Below the pieces are notes generated by a model. The model had not been told where the DNA came from and searched no databases. It saw only the letters and a list, made by a program, of their open reading frames with translations. Below, piece after piece: positions 63,166-64,000 of a stretch of DNA of 64,000 bases (its first letter is position 1; each line of letters starts with the position of its first letter). Origin of the DNA: JBHENC01 sp046262295 (GTDB lineage: Bacteria; Acidobacteriota; Blastocatellia; Pyrinomonadales; Pyrinomonadaceae); contig JBHENC010000001.1 in assembly GCA_046262295.1 (NCBI GenBank), positions 558,001 to 622,000 of the forward strand, read 5' to 3'. The position numbers were made by a program, and so were the translations under genes.

Positions 63166-64000
63166 TCATGTGCCTTGGATGGTCAATCCACTTAGCAGCG
63201 AATGCGCGCCACGCTTTTGTAAAAGCTCTGATAATTCTGCGCCGATTCGCGTTGCGTCCACTTCGTCGTGCGCTTCGCCTTCCAGAGCTTCGCGCAGGGG
63301 AGTGTCGCCGGATGAGCCTGCGACGAGTGCTTCTAAATGTAAAGAGTTTTGATTAAAGACGGCGTGGGCGGCGATGGGAACCTGACAGCCGCCGCCGAGT
63401 TCGCGCAGCAGGGCGCGTTCGGCTATGCAGGCAAGGCGCGTTTGATGATGATTAAGCGGCGCGAGCAGTTTAATTGTCGCGGCATCGCCCGCGCGCACTT
63501 CAATGCCGAGCGCGCCCTGGCTGACGGCGGGCAGCATTTCTGTGAAGGAAAGCGGCGCGCTGATTCGTTCACTGAAACCCAAGCGCCGCAGACCCGCTGC
63601 CGCCAAAATGATCGCGTCGTAATCGCCCGCATCGAGTTTGCGCAGTCGCGTGTCAACATTGCCGCGCAGCTCTTTGATCGTTAAATCGGGGCGCAGGTGT
63701 TTGAGTTGCGCGAGCCGTCGCGGGCTGGAAGTGCCGACGATTGCGCCTTCGGGCAAAGCTTCGATTGACGCATTCTCACGTTGTAAATCCTCGCGCAGAA
63801 TGAGTGCATCGCGCGCGTCTTCACGTTCTGTGATGGCGGCGATGTGAAGCCCATCGGGTAAAACGGTCGGCAAATCTTTCAAAGAGTGAACCGCCAAGTC
63901 TATGCGCCGGTCAAGCAATGCGTCTTCGATCTCTTTGGTGAAGACGCCGCGCCCGCCGATTAACGCGAGCGGCGCGGTCTTCATCACGTCGCCGGTGGTT
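63166..64000 (-). CDS. hemC: Hydroxymethylbilane synthase (5' partial)
   Basis: The frame is open to the right edge, and about 278 of roughly 310 residues are visible, beginning TTGDVMKTAPLALIGG. The catalytic Asp region is LAVHSLKDLPT; the dipyrromethane cofactor cysteine lies in GGGCQVPIA. It condenses four porphobilinogen molecules. It is upstream of hemD on the same strand, so tetrapyrrole genes head this operon. Confidence 0.95.
   Translation of the reverse strand, partial: TTGDVMKTAPLALIGGRGVFTKEIEDALLDRRIDLAVHSLKDLPTVLPDGLHIAAITEREDARDALILREDLQRENASIEALPEGAIVGTSSPRRLAQLKHLRPDLTIKELRGNVDTRLRKLDAGDYDAIILAAAGLRRLGFSERISAPLSFTEMLPAVSQGALGIEVRAGDAATIKLLAPLNHHQTRLACIAERALLRELGGGCQVPIAAHAVFNQNSLHLEALVAGSSGDTPLREALEGEAHDEVDATRIGAELSELLQKRGAHSLLSGLTIQGT

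Overview
The window reads as chromosome of a Gram-negative, meso-diaminopimelate bacterium, most likely an acidobacterium of the Blastocatellia/Pyrinomonas type (inference). Support: a secreted von Willebrand A protein of the type expanded in Acidobacteria, MurE with the DNPR diaminopimelate motif, an LPS-export block (LptC/LptA-like plus LptB), and the gene order lptB-rpoN-hpf-rapZ-EIIA-HPr-EI. Most genes have moderately high GC with strong GCG/CGC usage. The first and last genes (a glycine-zipper protein and hemC) are cut by the window edges.

Region 1 (1-9037) is core: murE, an amino-acid permease, lysA, a class V aminotransferase and an amidohydrolase. Region 2 (9054-12243) is a run of promoterless gene cassettes, each followed by an attC-like site and with no integrase in sight, i.e. 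a chromosomal cluster of attC sites lacking an integrase. Cargo: a DUF6624-like secreted protein, an NTF2-like protein, a cupin and a SAM methyltransferase. Region 3 (12376-17442) holds a methyltransferase, a ferritin-like di-iron protein, an AlkZ-related protein, a membrane coiled-coil protein, a receiver-only regulator and the VWA protein. Region 4 (17541-20539) is a decayed 3-kb genomic island inside tRNA-His, bounded by a perfect 45-bp direct repeat and carrying a TlpA-like protein, a beta-barrel fragment and wrecks of a CDF metal transporter and an ArsR regulator.

Region 5 (20818-43639) is core again: RNase J, an ACT protein, a collapsed SDR gene, uppP, PilZ, recJ, LptC/A, LptB, sigma-54, HPF, RapZ, a PTS phosphorelay without a sugar permease, a Wza-like export protein, a large TPR/NEW3/DUF11 protein, a CPBP-family membrane protein, the RNase P RNA, and TPR and zinc-ribbon proteins. 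RapZ has a methionine where the Walker A lysine should be.

Region 6 (43700-58350) is accessory and signalling DNA. Two near-identical copies of a module (promoter, 92-nt structured leader, cysteine-rich secreted peptide, 201-aa anchored protein, hairpin) lie 13 kb apart with IS3-type remnants nearby. Between them are a stand-alone CheB, an 1817-aa CheB-CheR-PAS-GAF-histidine kinase with its NarL-type regulator, another receiver protein, a PYP-like PAS protein lacking the chromophore cysteine, and two tandem Crp/Fnr regulators. Two long perfect palindromes (43 bp in an IS remnant, 34 bp inside the NarL-type gene) look like recent palindromic insertions.

Region 7 (58356-64000) is a minus-strand run hemC-hemD-NtrC type regulator-alkaline-phosphatase-superfamily enzyme-MFS transporter. 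No CRISPR array, rRNA operon or integrase gene was seen.
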